A DNA stretch of 64,000 bases from contig NZ_LIPV01000009.1 of assembly GCF_001418255.1 (NCBI RefSeq), positions 100,778 to 164,777 of the forward strand, written 5' to 3'. A program made the position numbers and the translations under genes. The stretch is from Thiomonas bhubaneswarensis (GTDB taxonomy: Bacteria; Pseudomonadota; Gammaproteobacteria; Burkholderiales; Burkholderiaceae_C). The notes under the pieces are model-generated. The model had not been told where the DNA came from. It saw only the letters and a list, made by a program, of their open reading frames with translations, and did not search any database. Positions 27,968-36,154 of this stretch are shown piece by piece. The first letter of the stretch is position 1. The number at the start of each line of letters is the position of its first letter.

Positions 27968-28326
27968 CGCGGCTGCAAGACATCTTTCAGCACGACGGCG
28001 TTGTTGTGTGCTTCGTCATGCGCCGCATACAGCAGGGTCACCCGGTGATGCGCGCCCATCGTCTGGCGCAGCGCAGTGAGGGCCGAGGCCTTGTCGGGCT
28101 GGGTCAGCTCCCGCCGGTAACGCTGAGCAAACGGCTCCCACTTGCCTGGTTCATGCCCAAACCAGCGGCGCAGTTCGTCGCTGGGCGCGACCTCCTTGGC
28201 CCACAGATCGACACGCGCCGCGTCCTTGCTCAGACCCCGGGGCCACAGGCGATCGACGAGCACGCGAAATCCGTCCTGCTCGTCGGCTTGGGTGTAGATG
28301 CGTTTGAGCGCGAGCTCGCAGACCAT
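27964..28326 (-). CDS. DUF488 family protein
   Basis: A 120-residue protein of unknown function. The family core is clear: LKRIYTQADEQDGFRVLVDR, LWPRGLSKDAARVDLWAKEV, APSDELRRWFGHEPGKWEPF, RYRRELTQ, and LLYAAHDEAHNNAVVLKDVL at the end. The ATG at 28326 is preferred; a TTG at 28350 would add eight residues. It is divergent from the hemerythrin gene at 28419, sharing a 92-bp promoter gap that contains the GGTA-N7-TACC dyad. Confidence 0.85.
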   Translation of the reverse strand: MVCELALKRIYTQADEQDGFRVLVDRLWPRGLSKDAARVDLWAKEVAPSDELRRWFGHEPGKWEPFAQRYRRELTQPDKASALTALRQTMGAHHRVTLLYAAHDEAHNNAVVLKDVLQPR

Positions 28327-28362
28327 GATGTCACCCCATTGTTTCGCCAAGCATCCATTTAA

Positions 28363-28377
28363 GGTATTCTAGTTACC
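28363..28377. promoter_or_regulatory. GGTA-N7-TACC dyad between DUF488 and hemerythrin genes
   Basis: A 4-bp dyad with 7-nt spacing, matching the inner part of the palindrome at 20663-20679 in sequence and spacing. It lies 42 bp before the hemerythrin start. A nitric oxide-responsive regulator would be a reasonable binder given the neighbours, but NorR sites of the GGT-N7-ACC type have a spacing two bases shorter. Confidence 0.35.
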
Positions 28378-28418
28378 ACATTGAATGATGCCCAGTCTCT
28401 TCTGAGGGGAACAACCCG

Positions 28419-28958
28419 ATGTCACTCGACACGCTTGTCGGCGGCCATGCCAACGCAGGTTTCGATGCGCCGCTGGCGCTGCTCTCGGCCTGCCATGAAC
28501 GCATCTCCAAACAATGCGCGACGCTGCAGCGTCTGAGCGCCCACCTGGCGGCGCATGGCGCCGACGATGCCGCGCGGCAGGCTGCGGCCGGAGTGATCCG
28601 CTATTTCGAGACGGCAGGACACCAACACCACCAGGATGAAGAGGAAGATCTGTTCCCGGCATTGTTCGAGGCCATGGCAGGTTCGGACGCGGTGTGCCTG
28701 CGTGACATGCGCGAACGCGTGGTGCATGAACACCACGAACTTGATGCCGCGTGGCAGGTGCTGCATGCGCAGCTCGTCCGCGTCGAAATGGGCGATGCCG
28801 CCGCGCTCGACACGCGCAGTATGGAAGATTTTGTGCAACGTCATCGGCGGCACATCGATTTCGAGGAAGCCGAGCTTCTGCCTCTTGCCACGCGTCTGCT
28901 CAGCGACGAGCAACTTCAAATCATCGGCAGCGCGATGCGGGCTCGTCGGTCGCGCTGA
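28419..28958 (+). CDS. Hemerythrin-domain protein
   Basis: A 179-residue protein with the hemerythrin HHE pattern: SACHERISKQC at helix 1, GHQHHQDEEEDLFPALFEAM at helix 2, VHEHHELDAAWQVL at helix 3, and FVQRHRRHIDFEEAELLPLA at helix 4. These provide the His and Glu ligands for a di-iron site. Related proteins protect against nitric oxide or repair Fe-S clusters. It is just upstream of the copy B repeat at 29002. Confidence 0.88.
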   Translation: MSLDTLVGGHANAGFDAPLALLSACHERISKQCATLQRLSAHLAAHGADDAARQAAAGVIRYFETAGHQHHQDEEEDLFPALFEAMAGSDAVCLRDMRERVVHEHHELDAAWQVLHAQLVRVEMGDAAALDTRSMEDFVQRHRRHIDFEEAELLPLATRLLSDEQLQIIGSAMRARRSR

Positions 28959-29001
28959 GATAGCTCGACGCCCCTGAACTGCCCCCACGCCGACAAAAAA
29001 A

Positions 29002-29055
29002 GCCAAGCACCGTTAAGTGCTTGGCTTCATTGGGAAAATTCTGGTTGCGTGGGCC
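29002..29055 (-). repeat. Copy B: tRNA-fMet 3' tip plus terminator (att-like remnant)
   Basis: The terminator stem GCCAAGCAC / GTGCTTGGC with U-run (AAAAAAA on the + strand at 28994-29000) and the tRNA acceptor tip match the intact locus at 51149-51202 with about five differences in 52 bases. The match ends inside the acceptor stem at about 29055, exactly where a truncated serine hydrolase frame begins. Same orientation as copies A and C. Confidence 0.75.
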
Positions 29056-29820
29056 AGAAACGGCAGCACTCCGATCTGTACGGCGTCGAGCCTGATGAGC
29101 ATCGCCTCGGCGTCGAAGTGGATGTACGCCGCCTATGTGGTGCAGAAGAAGCAGGGCGTGCTCAGCGCCGACGACGTGTCCTTCCTGCACTTCACCAGCG
29201 GCTATATCAAACTCAGCATGTGCCTGCCCATGCAGACGGTGGACAGCTGCGTGCAGTACCAGAGCAACGGCGTGCTGTCGCCCAATGCCGTGGGCTATTT
29301 CTCCTACGGCGGCGGACACATGGAAATGCACGCCGACCTCAACGGCCTGGGGCCGATGGACAGCGCTGCGTTGGCCACCGAGATCATGTCGCAGCTCGGC
29401 AGCGAAGTGTCCATCGCCTACAGTCAGCCGCAGCCCCCCGGTGGCGTGGTCACCACGCCCGCCGCCTACGCCGTGTTCCTGCGCAAGATGCTGTCCGGGC
29501 AGCTGTTGCTGGGCAGCATGCTGGGTGCCGACCAGGTCTGCACCAATCCCGCCACCTGCCCCACGGCGCTGTACACCCCGGTCCCTCAGACCGAGAGCTG
29601 GAGCTACGCGCTCGGCCACTGGGTCGAGTCCGATCCGGTGGTGGGCGACGGCGCCTTCAGCAGCGCCGGGGCCTTCGGCTTCTATCCCTGGATAGACGCC
29701 AGCAGGACCTTGTACGGCATCCTAGCGCCGCACGTCACCACCGGCAACAGCGTGGGCTACGCATCGGCGGAGTGCGGGCGGCTGATGCGCAAGGCCTGGA
29801 TCAGCGGGGTAGAGCAGTGA
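29056..29820 (+). pseudogene. 5'-truncated serine hydrolase (class C beta-lactamase-like family)
   Basis: The frame starts at the edge of repeat copy B and runs to 29820. A SASK at about 29104-29115 fits the catalytic Ser-x-x-Lys motif (ASASKWMYAAYVV), and the C-terminal GAFGFYPWIDASRTLYGILA fits the loop near the H/K-x-G motif of this fold. Full-length members have 50-100 residues plus a signal peptide before the SxxK motif, and these are missing. An ATG at 29095 could start a product directly before the motif, but it would lack the secretion signal, so it is probably non-functional. Cysteines and repeated glycines suggest an exported ancestor. Confidence 0.7.
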
Positions 29821-29855
29821 TGCAGGGTCCGGCGATACCTGAAGCCGCGCACGGC

Positions 29856-30872
29856 TCAGCGCGCTGACGACACCACCGCCTGCGCGCGCGCTCTGCGCCA
29901 CGTCGCCGGTGGCTGGCCGGTCAGGCGTTTGAACGCGCGGCTGAAGGCGGCTTCTGAGTCGTAGCCGACCTCCAGCGCGATCGCCGCCACCGGCGCTCGG
30001 GTGTCGCGCAGCAGACGCGCGCCGAGCTGGATGCGCCAGTTGGCGAGGTAGCGCATCGGCGTGTCGCCGAGGAGTTTCTCGAAGCGTTCGTGCAGCGCTG
30101 AACGCGACAGTCCCGCCTCGCGCGCCAGATCGTCCACGTTCCAGTCGCGTTGTGGCTGCGCGTGCAGCAGCGCGAGGGCGCGGCCGACATGGCGGTCGCG
30201 CAGGCCGGCGAGCCAGCCGGAGGCGTCGTCGGTGAGGCTGTCAAGGTGGCGGCGCGCGGCGTCGACGAACATCATTTCCGCCAAACGTTCGAGCAGCGCG
30301 CCGCTGCCGGGCCGCGCCGCGTCCGATTCGGCGACCGCCAGATCGATGACTCGGCCCACCGTGTCGCCCGCCTGCGCAGCCGGCAGATGCAAGAGGCGCG
30401 GCAGCGCGGCGAGCAGCGGGTTGAAGGGCCTCGCGTCGCAGCCGAGAAAGCCGCACATGATCTCGGTATCGATCTCGAATGCGGGCAGCGTGCCGGGCTC
30501 GACCACGCCGTGATGGAATGCCACCGCCATCGGCTTGGGTGTGTCGCGCGTGGCGAACACCCAGTCCGCCTCGCGCCGGATCGGCGTCACCCCCGGCGCG
30601 CTGGACATCACATGCCCGTCGCCATGCGGAAACAGCACCACGTCGCCCGCGCCAAGCCGCACCGGAGGCTCGCCCTGCACCGCCGCCCAGCCGTGGCCGC
30701 GCGCGAGCATGTGGTACTCCATCACGTGCTCGCAGCCCGGCAGCACGATGCCAGCGATCTCGCCCACCGGCGGCGATTCGGCCGACCAGGGCGAGCGGCA
30801 ATTGACGTGATAGAACACCGCACCGCGGATGCGCACGGCGCGCAGCAGGTCGGACAGGGCATCAGGGCGCAT
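29856..30872 (-). CDS. AraC-family transcriptional regulator with cupin sensor
   Basis: A 338-residue regulator. The N-terminal two thirds is an AraC_binding_2-type cupin (GAVFYHVNCRSPWSAES, EYHMLARGHGWAAV, AGDVVLFPHGDGHVM). The C-terminal domain has two helix-turn-helices: WNVDDLAREAGLSRSALHER and APVAAIALEVGYDSEAAFSR, followed by FKRLTGQPPATWRR. It is divergent from the methyltransferase at 31029, which it may regulate. Confidence 0.92.
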   Translation of the reverse strand: MRPDALSDLLRAVRIRGAVFYHVNCRSPWSAESPPVGEIAGIVLPGCEHVMEYHMLARGHGWAAVQGEPPVRLGAGDVVLFPHGDGHVMSSAPGVTPIRREADWVFATRDTPKPMAVAFHHGVVEPGTLPAFEIDTEIMCGFLGCDARPFNPLLAALPRLLHLPAAQAGDTVGRVIDLAVAESDAARPGSGALLERLAEMMFVDAARRHLDSLTDDASGWLAGLRDRHVGRALALLHAQPQRDWNVDDLAREAGLSRSALHERFEKLLGDTPMRYLANWRIQLGARLLRDTRAPVAAIALEVGYDSEAAFSRAFKRLTGQPPATWRRARAQAVVSSAR

Positions 30873-31028
30873 GGCTTGGGCCTTTCTTCCGGGCGGCGAA
30901 ACCCCTGAAAGCGAAATTGCGGACGCCAGGTCAAATGCGGCGGACGCCGGGTGAAGCGGCGCGGGCTCGCGCTGCCGAGAATAGTCTCATCGGCACGGCA
31001 TCGTGCCGCCAACCCCTGGAGAGCAGCC

Positions 31029-31895
31029 ATGAACCTCACAAGCCCCGCCCCCGCGCAGCACCGCGCCCCGCCGCCCAACATCCCGCCCGGCGGCATCGAC
31101 TACGCCGCGATCAAGCACAGGCAGCAGGCCACCTGGGCCAGCGGCGACTACGCCGTTCTCGGCACCACGCTGCAGATCGTCGGCGAACGGCTCGCCGAGG
31201 CGGCCGACGTGCGCGCCGACGAGCGCGTGCTCGATGTCGCCGCCGGCAACGGCAACGCCTCGCTTGCCGCGGCGCACCGCAACGCGCGCGTGGTGTCCAC
31301 TGACTACGTGCCGCAGTTGCTGGAAAAGGGCGCAGCGCGCGCCAGGGCCGAGGCGCTGGACATCGCCTTCCAGACCGCCGATGCCGAATTGCTGCCGTTT
31401 GCCGACGCCAGTTTCGACGTCGCGCTGTCGAGCTTCGGCGTCATGTTCACGCCCAACCACCAGCAGGCTGCGCGCGAGCTGATCCGCGTGGTCCGTCCTG
31501 GCGGACGGATCGGCTTGGCGAACTGGACGCCAGACGGCTTCATCGGTCAGCTGTTCCGTCTGATCGGCGGTTACATCGCGCCGCCGCCGGGCGTGCAATC
31601 GCCCGCGCTGTGGGGCAGCGAGCCGTACCTCGTCGAACTCTTCGGTCCCAGCGCCGCGCACATGGCCAGCCAGCACATCAGCTTCACTTTCCGCTACCGC
31701 TCGCCGGAGCACTGGCTCGAAGTCTTCCGCACCTACTACGGTCCGCTGCACAAGACCTTCGCCGCGCTCGCGCCGGAGGACCGCGCCCGGCTGGAGGCGG
31801 ACATCCTCGCCCTGCTCGAACGCCACAACAGCGGCGGCGCGCATTCGCTCGTGGTGCCGAGCGACTACCTGGAGGTCGTCATCGTCCGGCAGTGA
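31029..31895 (+). CDS. SAM-dependent methyltransferase
   Basis: A 288-residue class I methyltransferase. Motif I is ERVLDVAAGNGNASLAA, motif II ends VVSTDYV, and motif III-IV region is ADAELLPFADASFDVALSSF with RVVRPGGRIGLANWTPDG downstream. It resembles UbiE/MenG-like small-molecule enzymes, with substrate unknown. The ATG at 31029 follows GGAGAGCAGCC. It is divergently arranged with the AraC regulator across 156 bp. Confidence 0.88.
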   Translation: MNLTSPAPAQHRAPPPNIPPGGIDYAAIKHRQQATWASGDYAVLGTTLQIVGERLAEAADVRADERVLDVAAGNGNASLAAAHRNARVVSTDYVPQLLEKGAARARAEALDIAFQTADAELLPFADASFDVALSSFGVMFTPNHQQAARELIRVVRPGGRIGLANWTPDGFIGQLFRLIGGYIAPPPGVQSPALWGSEPYLVELFGPSAAHMASQHISFTFRYRSPEHWLEVFRTYYGPLHKTFAALAPEDRARLEADILALLERHNSGGAHSLVVPSDYLEVVIVRQ

Positions 31896-31985
31896 TGTCG
31901 ACGCAAACCTCCGCTTCGGACAGCGGCATCCGCCGCAATGACCGCTGTCTGCGTTGCTGCTGCGGCCTGCAATAAGGAGACCGTC

Positions 31986-32345
31986 ATGGAAACGCTCTAT
32001 CAACGACTGAATGGGAAAGAAGGAATCACCCGCATCGTCGATGATTTCGTCGCCGCCCATCTCGCCAACCCTGCCATCAAGGCCCGCTTCGAGAACGTCA
32101 AGGACATCGACCATGCCAAACGCATGGGAGTGGAGTTCATGTGCGCCGGCGCGGGAGGTCCGCAAGCCTATACGGGCAAGGACATGCTGGAGGCGCACAA
32201 AGGCATGAACATCAGCGAACAGGAGTACCTCGCGGTCATGGACGATATTGTCGCGGGGATGACGCACGAAGGCGTGGATGACGCAACAAAAGGCGAGGTG
32301 ATCGCCATTCTCTACTCGCTCAAGGGCGACATCATTCGCGTGTAA
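31986..32345 (+). CDS. Truncated hemoglobin, group I
   Basis: A 119-residue 2-on-2 globin. Features: METLYQRLNGKEGITRIVDDFVAAHLANPAI at the N-terminus, an FMCAGAGGPQAYTGKDM segment, and the proximal histidine in LEAHKGMNIS. Truncated hemoglobins bind oxygen and often dioxygenate nitric oxide to nitrate. The ATG at 31986 follows AAGGAGA. Confidence 0.92.
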   Translation: METLYQRLNGKEGITRIVDDFVAAHLANPAIKARFENVKDIDHAKRMGVEFMCAGAGGPQAYTGKDMLEAHKGMNISEQEYLAVMDDIVAGMTHEGVDDATKGEVIAILYSLKGDIIRV

Positions 32346-32480
32346 GTTCGCCCAAGCTGTCCGCCGAGCGTCAGCCGGAAGCCTTACTGATTGACTTCTT
32401 TCCACCCCACAAGCCACGGCCCCCTGTCACGCCCACGATGAATACCCGCCAAGGCGGCTGCGGGATACAAAGGCTGACGA

Positions 32481-32717
32481 TCACCAACGCACCGGTGACC
32501 GCAGGAGCGGATAAAGTCTGTCTGCCACGTTTCGGCAGGCATCGATCCACCCGGTGAGCAAGCCCAGCACCCACCCGCAGACGATCCCCAGCGTGCCGGT
32601 AAAAAGGCGCACCGCTGCAAGCAGGGTGAAAACGTGCAGCGCAACCGCATGTAAACGACCGCTGTTCATGAGGTGAAGCCTGCGCCTGTCGGCGCTCGGG
32701 CTTCCCATCATCGCCAT
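32481..32717 (-). CDS. Small membrane protein, uncertain
   Basis: A possible 78-residue protein whose start overlaps the stop of the 84-residue membrane protein by 10 bp. It has one long hydrophobic stretch, AVALHVFTLLAAVRLFTG followed by TLGIVCGWVLGLLTGWI. I recognise no family. The overlap and hydrophobic core suggest a real third member of the small membrane-protein set. Confidence 0.45.
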   Translation of the reverse strand: MAMMGSPSADRRRLHLMNSGRLHAVALHVFTLLAAVRLFTGTLGIVCGWVLGLLTGWIDACRNVADRLYPLLRSPVRW

Positions 32718-32962
32718 TTCAGATCAGGCGCCATGCCCAGCAGAGCGAGCAGGCCCCACACGCACAGCGCCAGGCCAGCGCAAACATACAGCAGCAGAAA
32801 AAAGTGAAACGCCAGTGGATTGTCTTCCCGGTTGGGGCGATAAGCCCGCCAGAAACTGGTTCCCGCAGGCAATTCACCCACTTGATAACCCTGATACGCC
32901 ACTGCCAGCAATCCAGCGCCAAAACCCAGCAGAAAGGCCACACTCAGGCCATGGGGCATCAT
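32708..32962 (-). CDS. Small two-helix membrane protein of unknown function
   Basis: An 84-residue protein with hydrophobic segments at about 7-25 (LSVAFLLGFGAGLLAVAY) and 54-76, joined by a polar loop with WRAYRPNREDNPLAFHF. It overlaps the end of the preceding 267-residue gene by 4 bp (ATGA), so the two are coupled and probably interact. Confidence 0.7.
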   Translation of the reverse strand: MMPHGLSVAFLLGFGAGLLAVAYQGYQVGELPAGTSFWRAYRPNREDNPLAFHFFLLLYVCAGLALCVWGLLALLGMAPDLKWR

Positions 32963-33762
32963 GATGACGCATCCTCGCCGAAGTATTTTCTGGCGAGCTT
33001 CAGACCGCCCATGATGGCTGCGCTAAGCGCACCGGCCATGAGGATCTCGAACGGCCACAAATTGTGCGAGGTCGGATCGCGTTGGGTATCGACGATGATC
33101 CGCAGCACCACAAAACCCATGATGATGGCTGGCACCGCCGCCGCCATCCGCCAGCCGCCCTGCCAGCGCCACAGTCCCCAGGCGGGGGCGGCGAAACCGG
33201 CCATACCGATGGCAAGCATGGTCAGCATGAACCCGTTGAACAGACCGACATCGCCTGCGGACACGGGCGTGTTCATCTGCTGGGCGTAAGCGGCCTGACG
33301 CGCGGCCTTGTCTTGCGCGCCAAGCCGACTCACCCAATCCGGCGTGTTCTGGCTGACGGCAGGCGCATCACCGCCGATGATCTGCACCGGGTAGGTCGCC
33401 ACCACCGACGTTCCGGCCAGCGAGCCATCGCCGGCAGTGATGCGCACCTCATCCACGCGGTCGCCGGGCTTGAACAGAAAGAACCAGCCCAGGGCCTCGC
33501 CGCTGCCAGCGGGATAGACGCGCGACGGATTGTTGCCGGCGTCGGCTGGCTCGCCTTGATAGTAGGGTCGTGCCCAGATGTGCACCGGCTGGTCGCTCTG
33601 GTATTGGAGCCGCAGATAGAAGTTCTGGTTGCGACCGAGCGTGATGTTTTCGCCCGCGGGCTCGGTACCCACCACCTGAACGGTGGTGGCCGCAGAAGCG
33701 CTCGCCGCCGCGCCGAACAGGATGAACCATGCGAACAGACAGATCATGGCCAGTCTTGTCAT
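32959..33762 (-). CDS. Exported membrane protein of unknown function
   Basis: A 267-residue protein with a signal peptide (ICLFAWFILFGAAASASA), a beta-rich periplasmic region of about 135 residues beginning TTVQVVGTEPAGENI, and three C-terminal membrane segments. A motif RDPTSHNLWPFEIL precedes the last segment. I do not recognise a characterised family. The ATG at 33762 follows GGAGGTGAC. It lies 38 bp after the ECF sigma gene in the folE operon. Confidence 0.75.
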   Translation of the reverse strand: MTRLAMICLFAWFILFGAAASASAATTVQVVGTEPAGENITLGRNQNFYLRLQYQSDQPVHIWARPYYQGEPADAGNNPSRVYPAGSGEALGWFFLFKPGDRVDEVRITAGDGSLAGTSVVATYPVQIIGGDAPAVSQNTPDWVSRLGAQDKAARQAAYAQQMNTPVSAGDVGLFNGFMLTMLAIGMAGFAAPAWGLWRWQGGWRMAAAVPAIIMGFVVLRIIVDTQRDPTSHNLWPFEILMAGALSAAIMGGLKLARKYFGEDASS

Positions 33763-33800
33763 GTCACCTCCAGTCGCATCCGTGAAGCCGGAATCTGCAC

Positions 33801-34508
33801 TCAGGCCTTGAATTGTAGGGATGCCGATCCGGTCAGGACACCCGCAACGATGCGATCACAGCGCGCGCCATCGAATGCAAATGCATCCAGCAAGGTCTTG
33901 TCGACGGTGCTGGCCAGCCCTTCACGCAACAGGCTGCGCGCGCGGAAGAAGCGGGTGCGCACAGTGGCTTCCGGAATGTCCAGAGCTTGCGCGATTTCGG
34001 CGACATCCATCTCCTCCACGGCGCGTAGCATGAAAACCGTGCGGAACGCCTCTGGCAGCGCGTCGATGCGCGACTCCAGAATGCGACGCAGCATGACGCG
34101 CTCGGTTTGCGACTCCGGAGAGTCGACGGCTCTCGCGGTGAGTCTGGTCTGGATGTCTTGGTCAGGCGCGGACATGGCGGCCTCCAGGGGAATGATGTCG
34201 GCGCGTTGTCTGCGCAGGCGACCCAGCGCTTGGTTGGCGACGACACGCACCAGCCAGGTTGACAACTTGGCATCGGCCCGAAAAGTCGCCAAGGCCTGCC
34301 AGGCGCGCAGGTAGGCCTCCTGCAGCACATCCTCGGCTTCCGCATCGTCTTTCACGATACTGCGCGCGGTACGAAACAGGAGCCGGTTGTGGCGCCGCAT
34401 GATGGCCTCAAACGCAACGGCATCGCCACCGGCGGCGCGGGCAATCAGCTCAGGCTCGGGGGTGCGGCTGGTGATGGGGGCGTCGGCCTGCTGTGGGTTC
34501 CGGGGCAT
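33801..34508 (-). CDS. ECF-subfamily RNA polymerase sigma factor
   Basis: A 235-residue sigma factor with sigma2 (AFEAIMRRHNRLLFRTARSI, then AEDVLQEAYLRAWQALATF) and sigma4 (LPEAFRTVFMLRAVEEMDVA, then EIAQALDIPEATVRTR) regions. The C-terminal tail FDGARCDRIVAGVL extends past sigma4 as in a recognisable ECF subgroup. No anti-sigma gene with a zinc motif is adjacent. It follows the flavin reductase by 5 bp and precedes the membrane protein. Confidence 0.92.
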   Translation of the reverse strand: MPRNPQQADAPITSRTPEPELIARAAGGDAVAFEAIMRRHNRLLFRTARSIVKDDAEAEDVLQEAYLRAWQALATFRADAKLSTWLVRVVANQALGRLRRQRADIIPLEAAMSAPDQDIQTRLTARAVDSPESQTERVMLRRILESRIDALPEAFRTVFMLRAVEEMDVAEIAQALDIPEATVRTRFFRARSLLREGLASTVDKTLLDAFAFDGARCDRIVAGVLTGSASLQFKA

Positions 34509-34513
34509 GAGGG

Positions 34514-35236
34514 TCAGTATCCAAAGAATTCCTCGCTGCGCACATCCTCGTCGTCGATGCCCGCCTGCTCCAGGGTATGCCGCATCGCCTGCACCATGCC
34601 GGGCGGGCCGCTGACGTAAAAGATGGGATCGGGCAACTGCGCCGTGGCACGGTGGACGAAAGCCGCATCGATCAGGCCGGTAGCGCCATCCCAGGGCCGC
34701 GTCGAGTTTGCCATGTCCGTCATGGTGGCGTGCAAGGCAAAAGAGCGGAGCGTGCGCGCGTACACCTGCAGTTCGTCCAGGAAAGCGGCATCTTCTGGTC
34801 GGCGGTTGGAATACAGCAGTGCCAGCGGCTGCTCGGACGGGTTGTGCCTGGCGTGGCGAATCATGCTCATGAAGGGGGTGATGCCGATACCGCCGGCAAT
34901 CATCACGCCGGCGCGCGCCGGGTTTTTGTGCAGGATCAGCGAACCGAACGGCCCGTCGATGTCCAGTTCGGCCCCGTCGGGCAGGGCGCGAAGCGCACGC
35001 TTGTAGGCGCTGTCGCGCATGCGCGTGGCAAAGACCAGTTCCTCTTCATGCGGCGCGCTGACGATGGAAAAGGCATGGCCGCGGTCCTCGCCGCTGGCTT
35101 CTGGTGCAGCGTTGGGGAGCAGGACTTCAAAGGCCTGCCCAGGGCGAAATGAAAATCCGCTTGGTTTGGCCAGATGAAACGCCATCGTGCCCTGCGCCAC
35201 TTCCTGCCGAGAAAGTATCTTGCTGTCTTGGATCAT
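34514..35236 (-). CDS. FAD/NAD(P)-binding oxidoreductase of the ferredoxin reductase family
   Basis: A 240-residue flavoprotein reductase. FAD-binding elements are FRPGQAFEVLLP and HAFSIVSAP (position of the RxYS motif). The NAD(P) domain starts AGVMIAGGIGITPFMSMIRH and ends YVSGPPGMVQAMRHTLEQAG with a C-terminal EEFFGY. No ferredoxin or globin domain is attached, so it needs a separate partner. It lies between folE and the ECF sigma gene. Confidence 0.88.
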   Translation of the reverse strand: MIQDSKILSRQEVAQGTMAFHLAKPSGFSFRPGQAFEVLLPNAAPEASGEDRGHAFSIVSAPHEEELVFATRMRDSAYKRALRALPDGAELDIDGPFGSLILHKNPARAGVMIAGGIGITPFMSMIRHARHNPSEQPLALLYSNRRPEDAAFLDELQVYARTLRSFALHATMTDMANSTRPWDGATGLIDAAFVHRATAQLPDPIFYVSGPPGMVQAMRHTLEQAGIDDEDVRSEEFFGY

Positions 35237-35246
35237 GGCTGTTCCT

Positions 35247-35972
35247 TCAAGGTTGGCGCATCAAGTTGAGAAACTCGCTGCGCAGCACGGCGTCCTTCAG
35301 AAAACTGCCGCGCATGACCGAGCTCTTCATGAGGGCGTCGGCATCCTTCACACCGCGCCAGTGCAGGCAAAAGTGGTTGGCCTCCATGATGACGGCCAGG
35401 CCATCCGGGCGAATGCGCCGCTCCAGTTCATCGGCCAGCATGACCACGGCCTCCTCCTGAATCTGAGGTCGACTCATCACCCAGTTGACCAGCCTTGCGT
35501 ACTTGGACAGGCCGATCAAGTCGGAGGCTGCATTGGGCAGCACGCCGATCCAGATCTTCCCCAGGATGGGGCACAAGTGATGCGAGCAGGCGCTGCGCAC
35601 GCTGACCGGGCCCACGATCAGGAGCTCGTTGAGCCGTGAAACATTGGGGAAGGCGGTGACCTCCGGCGCTGGCGCGTAGCGGCCGTGAAACACTTCATCG
35701 ACGAACATCCTGGCCACACGCCGGGCGGTATCGGCCGTGTTGTGGTCACTCTCGGTGTCGATCACAAGGGCTTGCAGCACCTCGTGCAGCCTGCTCTGCA
35801 CTTCTGCGCGAAGTTCGTCGAGTTCGCCTTGCCCGATGAAGGCCGAGATGTTGTCGTTGGCGTGAAAGCGTTGTCTCGCCTCGATCAATCGGCGGCGAAT
35901 CCGATCCGACACCGCCGCCGAAGCGGCATGGCGATCGGCTTCCAGGCTATCGATGGGTGCGATCGAAGACAC
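35247..35972 (-). CDS. GTP cyclohydrolase I-like protein
   Basis: A 241-residue protein of the FolE fold. The zinc-binding region reads SACSHHLCPILGKIWIGVLP, where the usual CEHH is CSHH; the third zinc ligand is in EANHFCLHWRGVKD. LIGLSKYARLVNW matches the conserved FolE strand-turn. The N-terminus (about 60 residues) is polar and non-conserved. The GTG start at 35972 follows GAGGAG at good spacing. FolE makes dihydroneopterin triphosphate from GTP. The altered motif and the operon with a flavin reductase and an ECF sigma factor suggest a specialised paralogue. Confidence 0.85.
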   Translation of the reverse strand: MSSIAPIDSLEADRHAASAAVSDRIRRRLIEARQRFHANDNISAFIGQGELDELRAEVQSRLHEVLQALVIDTESDHNTADTARRVARMFVDEVFHGRYAPAPEVTAFPNVSRLNELLIVGPVSVRSACSHHLCPILGKIWIGVLPNAASDLIGLSKYARLVNWVMSRPQIQEEAVVMLADELERRIRPDGLAVIMEANHFCLHWRGVKDADALMKSSVMRGSFLKDAVLRSEFLNLMRQP

Positions 35973-36154
35973 GGTCAAACTCCTCAAACAACGCTTCTGA
36001 CCATTGGATGGAGCGGACGACGCAGGCGTTCCCAAGGATAGGCGAAGGCATCGCCGACGACCCATGCGCTTCGCGCAGCGCTGCGCGCTGTCGAGCGCAA
36101 CTCGGCCGACCGAAGGCAGGCTCACCACAAGGGCGCAAATGCCCAACCTCGCCC

